Part shown: in pieces, positions 9,221 through 21,849 of the stretch | Layout: each line of letters opens with the position of its first letter | How positions within the stretch are numbered: the first letter of the stretch is position 1 | NCBI GenBank assembly: GCA_035772735.1 | Contig: JASDFA010000006.1 | Coordinates: 28,251,501-28,315,500 of the forward strand | DNA: 64,000 nucleotides | DNA from: Datura wrightii | Taxonomy: Eukaryota; Streptophyta; Magnoliopsida; Solanales; Solanaceae | Direction: 5' to 3' | The notes under the pieces: model-generated | Told to the model about the DNA's origin: nothing | The model's input: the letters and a program-made list of their open reading frames with translations, nothing else | Database searches by the model: none | Program-made: the position numbers and the translations under genes

Positions 9221-10340
9221 TGGACTTTCAGCAAGTGAAGGCTAAACACCAAAGACATGGTGGTTTGACTCAGAATATTGAAATTCCACAATTAAAGTGG
9301 GAGATGATTAATAGAGACTTTATCATGGGTTAACCTCGCACAAAAACTAAATATGATTCAATTTGGGTGAATCTGCATAAGCATATGAATGTCTCATATT
9401 TCCTTCCTGTGAAGACAACATAAATTGCGACTCATTATGCTAAGTAGTACTTGAAGGAGATAGTGAGGTTGCATGGTATTCTAGCATCCATTATATTAGA
9501 AACAGGTACAAAATTTACCACTCATTTTTGAAAGATATCCTAAGAGGGTTTAGGAACTCGTGTCAGTTTGAACACTGCTTTTCACCTTTAGGCGGATGGG
9601 ATATAGAAAGAACTATACAGAATCTCGAAGATATATTGAGAGTGTGTATAATTGATCTTGGAGGTATTGGGATGAAAATCTGCCTCTTGTTGAATTCGCG
9701 TGCAATAACAATTATTAAGTGAGCATTCAAATGACTCCTATGAAGCTCTTTAGTGGGTGACATTGTAGATCTCCAATTAGTTAGTTCGAATCGACAGAGG
9801 TGGAATTGTTGGGTGTTAATTTAGTCCATGAAGTTATCAAGAAAATGAATGTTATTGTGAGTCAACTTAAACTAAATCAAAGTCGATAGAAGTCTTATAC
9901 TGATATGAGGTGTCGTGAGTTGGAATTTTCTATGGGTAATCAAGTGTTTATGAAATTTTCACCCATAAGAAATGTGATGCATTTTGGTTGGAAGGACAAA
10001 CATAGTCCTCAATTTATTGATCCCTACGAAATTGTGAGAAGAGTTGAGAAAGTGACTTATGAGTTGAATTTGCCATTGAAAATGTCCATGATGTATTTTT
10101 TCTATCATGTGTCTATGTTGAGGTTGTATAGGCCTGATCCTTCTTAGATCATGTCTCATAAGGAAATTGAATCAATGAAGGGTTGTCTTATGAAGAAGAA
10201 CCTACTCAAATCTTAGATTGTCAAGTTAAAAGGTTGAGAAAAAAAGATGTAGCTTTGTTTAAAGGCTTATGGAGCAATCAGAATTTCGAGAAAGTGACTT
10301 GGAAGTGGAGGAGAACATGAAGACATAATATCGTTACTTG
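9221..10340 (+). pseudogene. Decayed chromovirus integrase and chromodomain (element D)
   Basis: The reading starts inside the integrase zinc region (QQVKAKHQ, GGLTQN) and follows the same order as A4 and A5: the first catalytic region around 9310, the second around 9500 with Asp changed to Glu (ETGTKF), the LEDILR helix near 9625, then an intact stretch 9905-10147 matching the integrase C-terminal part (SPQFIDPYEIVRR ... FYHVSMLRL). A worn chromodomain follows to about 10330. There are many stops and several frameshifts. It is older than the A copies. Confidence 0.75.
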
Positions 10341-10598
10341 TTCCCTATTTCAGGTATATGTTAAACCCTTGATTGTCGTATTTTAGCAAATTTTGGTTCA
10401 AGGTTTGAGATTCCTTATTTTTGTGTTGGAGTTTGCTTATTTTAATCGTGGGAGTCCCTATAAGGATCATGTTATTGATTTTTGGGTTTTTACCTGAGTT
10501 TCAAATACTACGATTAGTTCATTTACAAAGAAAACTTTGACAATTTTTTTGCAAATCATGGGAGTTAAACAAACCAACATCTGAGGATGAATGTTCCC

Positions 10599-12990
10599 CA
10601 AGGAGGAGATAATGCAATGCTCAGAAAATTCGAGCTATATTTGAATCATTAAATTATGTGTGATTCAACTAGAACTATGTTAAATCACTTGTGAATAGGT
10701 GTTAAGATTAATATCTCAGCATGTGCTAGGTAAATTAAAAGATTGGAGTTTTAAAAAATTAAAACCAAATTTGGAGGAATTGTGTCAAGATACAGTGGCC
10801 ACCTATGGTTATACATCTGATATAAAAATCATATGTGGGTTTGTATGTGCGGTCTAGAAGGTTAAAATTCTTAAAATTTTAGAGGTTGAGATGCGGAATC
10901 ATAGATATTCATGTTGGACTTACAATTTGAATGTCAATCATATGTGGGGTCCTGATGCTTAGCATTTTTGAGTTCAACAGGTGAAGGGCACATATAACTG
11001 TACAATTGACATATGAGCCCGTATGTTGAGCCGTGAATGAAATTCCTGAAAGTTGAAATTTGGAGGTCTTCATTGTTGACATACAATGGCCACATATAAT
11101 AGTACATTTGACAAACAGGCCGTATGATGGGCTACAAGTGAACTACTAAAAGTTGAATTTTCAAAACCTATAGGTGTTGACTTACAGATCAAGATATGAA
11201 CCATATGTGGGTTATACAGACCATATGTTGAACTGTACATAGGCTTCAATGATTTTCAAAATTGATTTGATTTGAGAGCCACATACGATCTAACATACAG
11301 TCATACACCCTATATGGATTTATGTCACCACATACAGACTATATGTGATGGTCGTATGTGAGAAATTGTAGAAACTTATAAATACGATTGAAGTTCAAAA
11401 TTTTTATTCCACTTTATTTTTTCCTAGTTTTTAAGAGATAAAACACCCTAGGATTTCCTCTAATCACTCAAGATGAATTACTACTTAATACCCGTAATTA
11501 CTATATCAATCTAACAAGGATTAACACGCAAATTCTCATTCCAATCATAAATTTAAGGAATTTAATTCAAGATTATTGAACAAAATTTTTCATGAATTCT
11601 TTGAGAGGCAAGTCCCTCGAATTATTTTTGCTATTAAAGGGATAATTGGGCTTTGTGTAGCCTATTGAAAGACATTTTAAACATTGGGTGATCCTCATTC
11701 GATATGAACATGAATTTTTCTCTAGAACCCTAGTTTTTCATATAGGGTTGACATTCATTGAAATCAAGCAAAGTTCTAAACTTTATTAGCGAAATTAATT
11801 GTAGTGTCATCATTGAGAGTTGTTGAGTATGTTTAGAGCATTTTTAGCGGGATTTGAGGTATATTTCCTTTTTAACACACTTTTAGCTATAAAGTTTGAA
11901 TAGGGAATTAGAAAAGCTCACATCGAGCCTTCATATTATAATTTTGTACTATAATATATGTATATCAACGTGTTTTACCCTAAGAACAAGATGGTTGAAC
12001 TTGATTTTAAAGTGTTGATGTTTGAATATATGCTTTTTTTTCTCTGTGAATGAGCCAATAAATTGAAACTTGATTTAATGATTTTAAATATAGTTTATCA
12101 ATTGAATAATAATTTTTGAATTACTCCTACAATGAGATGATAAATTTGAATGATTTCGGCTACTATATCATGACTTATGATTTCAGTTATTATGCCATGA
12201 TTGTAAATTATTTATGTTTCGAGTCTATAAGGACAAACTTACTATTCGGAAGGATAAATATTCATTATTGATCCTAACATATCACCTTTGAGCACCTGTG
12301 CTAGTATAGAGGACGATTGACTGTCGTGAGTTGAAATTTCTAGTATATTGGTTTTGAGTAATGGAAACATATTTATGGCTTTCTCATATTGAACTGGACT
12401 CATGAGTTGACATGAAACTTCTGGTTAGATTACGCTCATTAGTTGGCATGAACTTTATTGATTTGATTTTTGGCTTTGAGATTTGACATGATAATACTTT
12501 GGTCGACTTGATTTTTGATATTGATTGACCTTACATGATTTTTGAGTATAATAAACTGAGATTGACTATTCTTAATTGATGATTTCTCTGAATTCATGAT
12601 TTCACTATATCTTTGGAATTGAACCATTTCATTATATTTATTATTATTATTTTATTGTGTTAACCCTTACCCCAAGATGCTCATTGAGTATCCAATACCC
12701 AAAAATTCTATTATCTTTTATGATGTGTTAGTTATTGGGGAGGAGTAGCTTCCAGAGGTTCAGATTTCTTAGGAGGGACTTGCTATTCATCCAGACTTTT
12801 GGTGAGCCCACATCCTTGCTCGGGAGGCTCCATTAACTCATTTTTTGCTTTGTTAGATTTCAAGTTGTGTTTTAATTTAGTTATTCTTTTCAGAAGACTC
12901 CATAGATAGATATTGCATGGTGGGTATTATGTAAAAGTCATTGCTTAACTTATAAGACCACATTGATATGCTTATCTATTAGATAGATTA
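10599..12990 (+). repeat. D polypurine tract and 3' LTR
   Basis: After GAGGATGAATGTTCCCC comes a purine tract (AAGGAGGAGATAA, about 10600-10612), then an LTR starting TGCAATGCTCAGAAAATT at 10613. The middle (about 11200-12840) is clearly homologous, in inverse orientation, to 54950-56769, for example AAGCTCACATCGAGCCTTCA at about 11913, and AAACACCCTAGG at about 11442. A TATA-like TTATAAATACG is at about 11369. The right boundary is uncertain. No gene is visible. Confidence 0.6.
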
Positions 12991-13465
12991 TCAAAGAGCA
13001 ATTTTCATAAATAACACTATATAGTAAAATAATTACATAAAATAACATGATTTATTAAAATTACAGAATATAATATTTTTTCTATTTTCTGATACAATTT
13101 ACTGTAATCATTATGATTGTAGCTAAATTTCAAACCCTACAATCCCTCTTTAATTGGTGTTGTTTATTTTTTTTAAAAGGGAAGTTGCGTATTCAATGAG
13201 AGTAAATTACTCTTTCTATGATCTTGAATGTTTTCTTTTCAATATCTAAAATTTTAAACCAAAATTTCACATTTGTGTAATCTCTAAATCTGAAATTGAA
13301 GATTTTGGAGAATTTTTTTCTTTGGGTGCATCATCGTTGCAGATTTGGAAATTTTTTCTAAATTTGTACCGATACAATCAAAAACTCATCTATCTAAATG
13401 AAAGTTATATGTTTCACTAGAATTATTGATACATACTAATAAGCATAAAAAAAGTTGATAGCATA
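12991..13465. other. AT-rich target of the A2 insertion, left half
   Basis: AT-rich DNA without a gene, continued at 53789 on the far side of A2. The edge AATTTTCATAAATAACAC (near 13005), and the reverse complement of the far edge near 54880, look weakly alike and resemble terminal inverted repeats of plant MULE or MITE transposons. The match is poor and I see no convincing target duplication, so the transposon reading is tentative. Confidence 0.3.
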
Positions 13466-14833
13466 TGTCACGCCCCGCCTTGGGGGGTATGACTGGCACC
13501 TGGTGCCCTATTAGGACCTGAACCGCTAGACTACTGAGCCTAAGCACATCTAGTGCCTGGCTGGCTCTAACTCAGACTCATGGAATCAACGGGCTATATA
13601 ACGACTATAAATACAGCCTCCGGCCAACTGGGCCTATATCTACCTGTACTATAACATCAGCTAACCAGAATCGTACTCATGTAGGGAACCTATGCGGGCC
13701 GACAAGGCCACCATGCTGTCTGGTTATCCCTAATTAGTATAACAAATGCTGAACAACTACGTGACCGGCAAGGTCACCACTACTAACTGGATACAGCCCC
13801 ACACAGCCAACATAAACAACAATACTAAATAGCTAAACATACGCACGACCCCACACGACCGTCACAACTAACCACAGGGAGATATACATACACAATTTGC
13901 AAGCCTCTAAGAATACTGATAAGATGATCGGGACAGGGCCCCGACCTACCCATACTATACACAAAAGAAAGTGATATAAACCTCTGAATATCAAGCTCCG
14001 GATGACAAAGCTGATGACTCTGTGCTGGCTAGGATCACGAGGGATCGGCTCCTCGTCTATAGGTACCTGAAGGCAAGTAATGCAGCGCCCCAAACGGGCG
14101 TCAGTACCACTGGTACCGAGTATACAAAGCAAACTGAACATAACTGAATATAAGCAACGTAACTAGAAACTCTGAACAGTAGGAAATATCTGAAACTGTT
14201 TGGACTGATGGAATCTGAAACAAGCTTATCTGTACTGAGAGTAAGGTAGGAGCATACTTGTCGACGTGGCGATCTGCTGTCTATCAGCTAATAAATAACA
14301 TATATATACATATATATAACAAACAAGGACCAATACCAACCCCCATAAGCCAGAAGGTGCCAACCAACACACAATCTATATACCCCTACCCGGGTCAAAA
14401 CCATCCAAAAGTAAATCACTCCACTCATCTACTAACTACGAGCACATCTACCGGCCCCCTGGGTATGCAACTTGGGCTCTCTGGTCCCCTAACTATAACT
14501 GTATCTGAGTGCAGAGGACTCCTGTATCTGTAAACTGTGATCTGTATCTGTAAACTGTAAACTGCCCCCTTAGTGCAACCGCTCGACAGGGTAAGCTATA
14601 CTACTATGCTGATCAACCTGATATGGGGAATGCTGCATCCCATCTTTGTTCTACTGCGGACGACATGCCACTCCTTGGAGTGACGTATCCTCACCCTCTG
14701 GCGGGCGAGTCAACACAACTATTAACCCTGGAGCGGCAAGGAAGCTCTAGGAGTGCCCTCATAACACAAACATGTCTCAACAAACAATAATCACATATAG
14801 CAAGCATGTTTGATCTAAAAATACTATTTATAT
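13466..14833 (-). repeat. A2 3' LTR, first part (U5-side end)
   Basis: Reads as the reverse of the A LTR end, from TGTCACGCCCCGCC leftmost. It breaks at 14833, where the forward A3 LTR begins. It matches the A2 5' LTR at 51422-52770, including the inverted GGTACC/GTACTGACGC block near 14100. The remainder resumes at 32317. Confidence 0.88.
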
Positions 14834-17243
14834 TGTTACACCCCGTAAATTCTCAACATATAGATGGCCTATTCGCATGTTGATTAAGAGTTTTTGAACT
14901 CCATACATGCTAGGAAAAGGCCCGGGGAAAGACCCAATAAGAGATCCGTCGAACCATCGCGGAGGGAGCTGGGGCAGAGCCCCTCCGCGATGGCAACGTG
15001 CCATGGAGGGAGGGCCTCCGCGTTGGCTCCGTGTCACGGAGGCCCTGTCCAAGCCCAAGTATAAAAGCCTTCAACTTCGGTTTTTAATGTTAAATTTCAT
15101 ATAATTTTCCAGAAAAGTTGAGGGAAAACAGAGAGGACGAGGGTTCTTTGATAATTTCCGTCCAGTTACGCCGTCAAACACGGTCCAAACTGGAATTAAT
15201 CCTAGATACCAAGGTATTAAGCAGCAAGGAGCATTCCTACGGATTTAATTTCGTGAAATTCGGCCGGCGAATCTTCGTGCTACCGAGCTAAGGTAAGTGG
15301 AATTGCTCCAAATTAGTGTCAATATACTCCTAGCCCTAAAGTGAGTATTTCTCCCTTCTGGACTTTCGAGAAATAGCGAGTTTTTGACCATATTTTGATA
15401 AGCCAAAGTTTGGGCTTTATATATATTGAAAGCAATACTTTCTTCCAGAATATTAGCATATTTAGTTCTAATTGATATATATATGAATGCAGTTGGGAGA
15501 AATAGCAGAAATACTGACCGAACTACGCCAGTTAGTCAGGAACTCTGAAGTGAAGGTATGTAAAGCTAATTCCTTCGGCAAGTTAGTAATCCAGCATAGT
15601 AAATAGCGTGATGTATAGAAGAAAGAATTTAGAAGTCGAGAATTGAGTCCAGTATGAATTTAGCAAGCATGTTTTATAATATTATGACATATATGTTCAG
15701 AATAAAAGTTAGTAAAGCAATATCAAACAGTCAGATAATATCTCAGTTACAATATAGTCAGACAGTCAGATAATATCTCAGTTACAGTATAGCCAGACAG
15801 TCAGATAATATCTCAGATACAGTATAGTTCAGTATGAGAATCAGTTTAAAGCAGAAAAGAGTTCAGAACAAGAAATCAGAATACAGATAGTATTTTCAGT
15901 TCAAGCATGCTTGCTATACGTGATTATTGTTTGTTGAGACTTGTTTGTGCTATGAGGGCACCCTTAGATCGTCCTCATCGCCACTGGGTTAATAGCTGTG
16001 TCGACTCACCCGCCAGAAGGGTGAGTATACTTCACTCCAAGGAGTGGCATGCCGTCCGCAATAGGACGAAGATGGGATGGAGCATTCCCCATATCAGGCT
16101 GATCAACATAGCAGTATAACTTACCTTGTTGTGCGCTTGCGCCCAGGGGGCAGATTACAGATACAGTTACAGTTACAGTTACAGTACAGGAGTCCTCCGG
16201 ACTCAGACACAGTTATAGTTAGAGGCCATATCCCGAGCTGCGGACCCAAGGGGGCCGGTTGAGGTGCTCGTAGTTAGTAGACGAGTGGAGTGATTTATAT
16301 TTGGATGGTTTTTACCCGGGTAGGGGTATATAGATTATTTGTTGGTTGGCATCTTCCGGCTTATGGGGGTTGGTATGGTCCTTGCTTGTTACATATGTAT
16401 ATATATGTTATTTATTAGCTGACATACAGCAGATCGCCATATCGCCAGGTATGCACCTGCCTTACTCACAGTACAGATAAGCTTGTTTCAGATTCCATTA
16501 GTCCAGACAGTTCAGATATTTCCTACTGTTCAGAGTTTCTAGCTATGTTGTTTATATTCAGTTATGTTCAGTTTTCTTTGCACACTTAGTACCAGTGACA
16601 CTGACGCCCGTCTGGGGTGCTGCATTACTTGCCTGCAGGTACTCATAGACAAGGAGCCAATCCCTCATGATTCCAGCCAGCTCATTGAGTCATCAGCTCC
16701 TGTCATCCGGAGCTAGACAGCTAGAGGTCTATTTTCTTTCTTTGTTGTACAGTACGGGTAGGTCGGGGCCCTGTCCCGACCATCTTTTCAGTATTCTTAG
16801 AGGCTTTTAGATTGTATATATATATATCTCCCTATGGTTAGTTATGCCGGTCGTGTGGGGTCGTGCGTCTGTTAGTTGTTTAGTGTTGTGCTTATGTTGG
16901 CCGTGTGGGGCCGTTTCCTGTTAGTAGTGGTGACCTTGTCGGTCACGTAGTTGTTCAGCATTTGTTATACTGATTTAGAGATAACTAGACAGCATGGTGG
17001 CCTTGTCGGCCCGCATAGATTCCCCTATATGAATATGATTCTAGTTAGCTGATGTTATAGTACAGGTGGCTATAGGCCTAGTCGGCCGGAGGCTGTATTT
17101 ACCACCGTTATATAGCCCGTTGATTCTATGAATCGGAGTTAGAGCTAGCCAGGCACCAGATGTGCTTAGGCTTAGTAGTCTAGTAGTTCAGGTCCTAATA
17201 GGGCATCAGGTGCCAGTCATACCCCCCAAGGCGGGGCGTGACA
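14834..17243 (+). repeat. A3 5' LTR
   Basis: TGTTACACCCCGTAAATTC to GGCGGGGCGTGACA, 2,410 bp. The TATA-like TATAAAAG is at 15060-15067. The 35-bp minisatellite has three units (15728-15828). The conserved block with GTGGTGACCTTGTCGGTCAC is near 16927-16946. Confidence 0.9.
14954..15067 (+). promoter_or_regulatory. A3 promoter: GC-rich hairpin cassette and TATA box
   Basis: CCATCGCGGAGGG (14954-14966) pairs perfectly with CCCTCCGCGATGG (14981-14993). Further on is CTCCGTG, T, CACGGAG (15027-15041). TATAAAAG follows at 15060. The block is much richer in CpG than its surroundings. The 3' LTR has the same block at about 29999-30113. Confidence 0.68.
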
Positions 17244-17247
17244 AACT

Positions 17248-17259
17248 TGGTATTAGAGT
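17248..17259 (+). other. A3 primer binding site, two changes
   Basis: TGGTATTAGAGT in place of TGGTATCAGAGC. Both differences are C to T. Confidence 0.8.
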
Positions 17260-17458
17260 AGGTCGTGTCCCAGGGAGTCTGAAAGCCGTTCTAAGTAGAG
17301 TCTTGTCTATGGATGTGTTGTGCACCACATACTATAGGCAGGAGGCTGTAAGGCATAATAGGATGGTTACTCTTTCTTCATACTCAATCGTGCCATAGAA
17401 CAGTACAATATAGGGTCGACTTCTTAAAACTTATCATATTCTTTATCTACAGAAAAAA

Positions 17459-17706
17459 ATGGCAGACCAGCGACACCCTGCCACAAGTAGAAGGTTGGAT
17501 ACAGTAGCAGAAGAAGGCACCAGCAGGATGCCTCAGCTTCATTCAGAATCAGCCCGATCTAAGGGCGATATAGAGGCATCATCACAACCTTCTCAGCAGT
17601 CCCCATCTTACCAGGAGCCATTCGGAACGACACCGCCCCTGATAGCTCCTATACCTACACCATCCGACCAGGAAGTTCGCAGTGTAGTTGTGATGTTGGC
17701 ACAAAT
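17459..17706 (+). pseudogene. A3 gag, N-terminal part
   Basis: ATG at 17459 begins MADQRHPATSRRLD, matching the gag start of A2, A4 and A5. It stays open for about 82 codons through the Ser/Pro/Gln-rich N-terminal region and is cut after a LAQ codon string by the A4 LTR at 17707. The sequence continues at 27478 with the repeated bases CAAAT. Confidence 0.85.
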
Positions 17707-20274
17707 TGTTATACCCCGTAGAATTCCCGGCACCTAGACGACCTATTCGCACGTTGGTTAAGCATATTAGAAGGCCATTAGTGCTAGAGAAAGGCCGGGA
17801 AAAAGAACAGACGAGAAACCCGTCGAACCATCGCGGGAGGAGCCGAGGCAGAGCCCCTCTGCGATGGCAGCGTGTCACGGAGGTGAGGCCTCCGCGATGG
17901 CTCTGTGACACGTTGCCTAGGTTCAGGCCCAAGTATATAAGCCCCACTTTGGTTTAATTTCATTTAACCAAAGGAAATTTCAAAAAAAAACAGAGGCTTC
18001 GGCAGAGAGAAGTAAGGACGAAGGAAATTATATAATTTTCATCCGATTACCCTGCCAAACGCTGCCCAAACTCAAATTAATCCCAGGTACCGAAGTATTT
18101 AGCAGCAGAGAGCATTCCTACGGATTTAGTTTCATAAAATACGGCCAACGAATCGTCGAGCCACCGAGCTAAGGTAAGTGGAATTGCTCTAAATTAGTGT
18201 CTATGTGTTCCTAGCTGTGAAGTGAATGTTTCTCCCTTCTGGCCCGCTGAAAAATAGCGAGTTTTCGACCGTCTTTCGATAAGCCTAAGTTTAGGCTATA
18301 AACTATATCGAAAGTAACGTTGCTCTTTATAATAAAGCTGTATTTAGTATTAATTGACGTATTTATGAATGCAGTTGGGAGAAAATAGTTGAAGTACCAG
18401 TCGAGCCTCATCCGACGGACGAATAGTTCAAGAATAAGGTACGTAAAGCTCGTTCCCTCGGCAAGTTAAGTAATATTGACAGTATAGTAATTCACAGACC
18501 AGTAGAATGTTCAGAAGTTAAGTATTGCGTTACTGTACATGTTGATACGATATCAGAAGCCTCAAGTTGTAACTTGCGTGAAACTTATTAGTATGACATA
18601 GATTCCGACTCAAGTGTTAGAAACTGCTCAGCATGCTCAGTATGTGATGTAATATGAAATGTTAAGATATTGTTGTATTCAGTTGAAACTCCGCAAAGCA
18701 ATGCGGTATCCATAAAGCACTTCAGAAATAGAATAGTAGGCTAAAATGAAGGTTAGAAAGCATGTTAGGGATAGGGAATCATGTTAATACAGAAACTCAG
18801 TAACCAGCATAATTTCAGCAGAAACACTATCTTGAATAGTATTTGCCCCAGTACAGCCCGGCAGGAGACTATATTCATATTTATATATATTTACCTGCCT
18901 CAGCACGTATCAGATACGTACAGATTACTATCATTAGCTCAGCATGTAGTATATACGGCACCTTATCCCTGATAGCCTCAGCATGTGAGATACGCAGACA
19001 GCATTACTAGTTGAGACCGATGTATTGTTTGGGCTTGGATTACCCAGCATCCATGACCGCCCCAGGGTTAATAGCTGTATCGACTCGTCCGTCAGAGGAC
19101 GAGGATATGTCACTCTACGGAGTGGTATGCCGTCCCGCAAGGGGACGAAGATGGGATGCCAGTTTCCCCATATTGTGCCTTGGTCGGCCCTTATACACCC
19201 CCGTCGAGCGGGTACGCCCGGGGTGTTGATTCAGGAGTCCTTCAAACTCAGGTACAGTTATAGTCAGGGGCTCAGCGAGCCCAAGTGCATACCCAGGGGA
19301 CCGGCAGAATGCTTATAGCCGTTATAGGAGATGGGATGACCGGGGTAGGGGTGTAGATTCTGTGCTGGTTGTACCTCCCGGCTTATGGGGGCCGGGTAAG
19401 GTTTGTGTATGCCATGTTATGTTATGTATGTTATGCCATATTACATTAGACATGAGTAGATTAGTAGTAGAATGATACGTCTCCAGGTATGACTCCTACT
19501 CCCTCCGGTATGATTACGAACAGGTACAATTTATACCATCAGACAGTTAATCTAGTTCTTCCTATTTCAGTTTCGTCAGTTATGTTATTGATTTCAGTTA
19601 TTGCTTTACATACTCAGTACCAGCGGTACTGACGCCCAGTGGGGCGCTGCATTACTTTCCTGCAGGTACTCATAGACGAGCAGGCGATACTACGTGACTT
19701 CCTGTCAGCGGTCGAGTATTCAGCTCCTGTCCTCCGGAGGCTGAATTTCAGAGGTGTATTTCAGTTCCTTTTTGTTGTATAGTACGGGTAGGTCGGGTGC
19801 CCTGTCCCGATCAGTTCTATTGCTATTCCTAGAGGCTTGCAGTCTGTATATATTCCCTGTGGTCAAATGAGCCGGTCGTGTGAGGCCGTGCAGTTGTATA
19901 GCTGTTAGTACTCTTTCTTTCTATTATGATGGTCGTGTGGGGCCATAGTTTGCCAGTAGTGGTGACCTTGCCGGTCACGTAGCTTTTTAGTACTTCATAA
20001 TTGAATTGCAGATAACTAGACAGCATGGTGGCCTTGTCGGCCCGCATAGGTTTCCCTGAGTTGATATGTTTCTGGTCAGCTGTTAGTACAGGTACATGAG
20101 GCTATAGGCCATTGGGCCGGGGGCTGTGTTTACAGCCGTTATATAGCCCTTTGTTTCCAAAAATAGGAGTTAGAGCCAGCCAGGCACCAGAGGTGCCCAG
20201 GCTTAGCAGTCCAGCAGTTCAGGTTCAAGTAGAGCACCAGGTGCCAGTCATACCCCCCAAGGCGGGGTGTGACA
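17707..20274 (+). repeat. A4 5' LTR
   Basis: TGTTATACCCCGTAGAATTC to GGCGGGGTGTGACA, 2,568 bp. It shares termini, promoter layout and the GGTACTGACGCCCAGTGGGG block (about 19624) with the other A LTRs, but diverges from them in much of the body (about 18400-19550). A TATA-like AAGTATATAAGCC is at about 17931. Confidence 0.9.
17871..17912 (+). promoter_or_regulatory. A4 5' LTR hairpin cassette
   Basis: Arms CGTGTCACGGAG (17871-17882) and CTCTGTGACACG (17901-17912, one mismatch) enclose an 18-base loop with CTCCGCGATG. The A4 3' LTR has the same cassette with perfect arms (25704-25745). It lies 20-30 bases upstream of the TATA-like box. Confidence 0.7.
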
Positions 20275-20278
20275 AACT

Positions 20279-20290
20279 TGGTATCAGAGC
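20279..20290 (+). other. A4 primer binding site (initiator Met tRNA)
   Basis: TGGTATCAGAGC four bases after the LTR end, unmutated. Confidence 0.87.
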
Positions 20291-20487
20291 AGGTCGTATC
20301 CCAGGGAGTCTGCAAGCCGTGCTAAGCAGAGTCTTGTCCATGGATATGTTGTGCACCACATACTATGGATAGGAGGCTGCAAGGCATGATAGGATGGTTG
20401 TCTTTTATTCTTATTCAGTCGTGTTGTAGAGCGGTACAGTATAGGGTTGAGTCCCTAAAAGCTTACTATATTCTTTGGTTACAGATA

Positions 20488-21849
20488 ATGTCAAACCAGC
20501 AACATCCTATCACAGGTCGGAGCTTGGATATTGCAGTAGGGGAAGGTACCAGCAGGATGCCTCCCCCTCGTTTAGAGATAGCCCGATCAGAGGGCCCTAC
20601 AGAGGCATCGTCCCAGCCTTCTCAGCAGTCTCCACCACGTCAGGAACCACTTGGGGCGACAGCACCTTCAGCAGTCCCTATACCGACACCTTCCGACCAG
20701 GAGGTTAGGAGTGCTGTAGTTATGTTAGCACAGATAATGGCTGCTCAGTGTCAGCCAATACCGTCTACCATTGCAGAATTATCAGGAGGACCCGGCAGTT
20801 CGAGGGTCCGAGAGTTCTTAGCCCTGAATCCCCCACAGTTTACAGGCACGGACCGAACAGAGGACCCCCAAGATTTTTTGGATCAGATGCAAAGAATCTT
20901 CAGGGTTATGCATGCTACGCCTACTGAATCAGTTGAATTAGCAGCATTCCGGTTACGAGATATTGCGGTGTTATGGTATGAAAGCTGGGAGAGGTCCCGA
21001 GGGAGAGATGTTTCCCCTCCCACCTGGTCCAACTTTTCAGGAGCCTTTCTAGATCACTATTTGCCACGGGAGATCCGACAGGCCCGGGTAGACCAGTTCC
21101 TACATTTAGAGCAGGGGGCCATGAGTGTTCGGGAATATTCCTTGCGGTTTGATTCTTTGGCTCGATATGCACCGGCCTTTGTTGATACCATGGCATCCAG
21201 AGTGCACCGTTTTATTATGGGGTTGAACCCAGAATATGTCGAGACTTGTATTATGGCCATACTGCGAGAGGACATGGACATTTCTCAAATTCAGGCATTT
21301 GCCCAGAATATTGAGGGCATCAGACAGCGACATCGGGAGATCAGAAGGGTCAATCAGGAACAACGTCGCCGGGACAGGCCAGCTGAGTTACAGAGAGAGG
21401 CCCGGGGAGGACCCAGGCCACGATTGTCAAATAGGCCGCCCAGGCCCCCGCCTCCGCCATAGTTGCAGGGGGGTAGATTCAGCCGCAGGGGGCAATCAGA
21501 GACTGGTAGAGGCTCGCAGATGGCAGACTCACCATTACAGAGGAGGGCAGAGCAAAGTAGGTATACCCTACCACTTTGCCCTATATGCAGTCGACGCCAT
21601 TCTGGAGCATGCAGGTATGGTTCCTCCGCATGTTATATTTGTGGCCAAGAAGGCCATTTGATGAGAGATTGCCCAGCCAGAGATCGAGAGGACCGGGATA
21701 GACAGGATAGGGCATCAGCAGGATCACGTGCCACAGCATCCTTGACTGGGCGCAGGCCCTCAGTTTCAGCAGGCAGGGGTCGGGGCAGATCAGGGGCCTC
21801 CAGTACAGGTGCGGCTCCAAGCCGCACATATGCCTTACCAGGGAGGTAA
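20488..21849 (+). pseudogene. A4 gag
   Basis: The chosen start is the ATG at 20488, matching the gag start of A2, A3 and A5; an upstream in-frame ATG at 20365 lies in the leader. The capsid-like gag domain runs from about residue 112 (EFLALNPPQFTG) to 275. A basic Arg-rich region follows, then a zinc knuckle CYICGQEGHLMRDC near nt 21630-21675. Two nonsense codons interrupt: TAG at 21460 before the knuckle and TAA at 21847. In related copies both positions are glutamine codons. Gag packages the RNA. The frame continues without shift into protease. Confidence 0.85.

Noticed and set aside
12439..12627. Short minus-strand ORF in the D LTR
   Set aside because: AT-rich, no motif, not preserved in the inverse D LTR copy.
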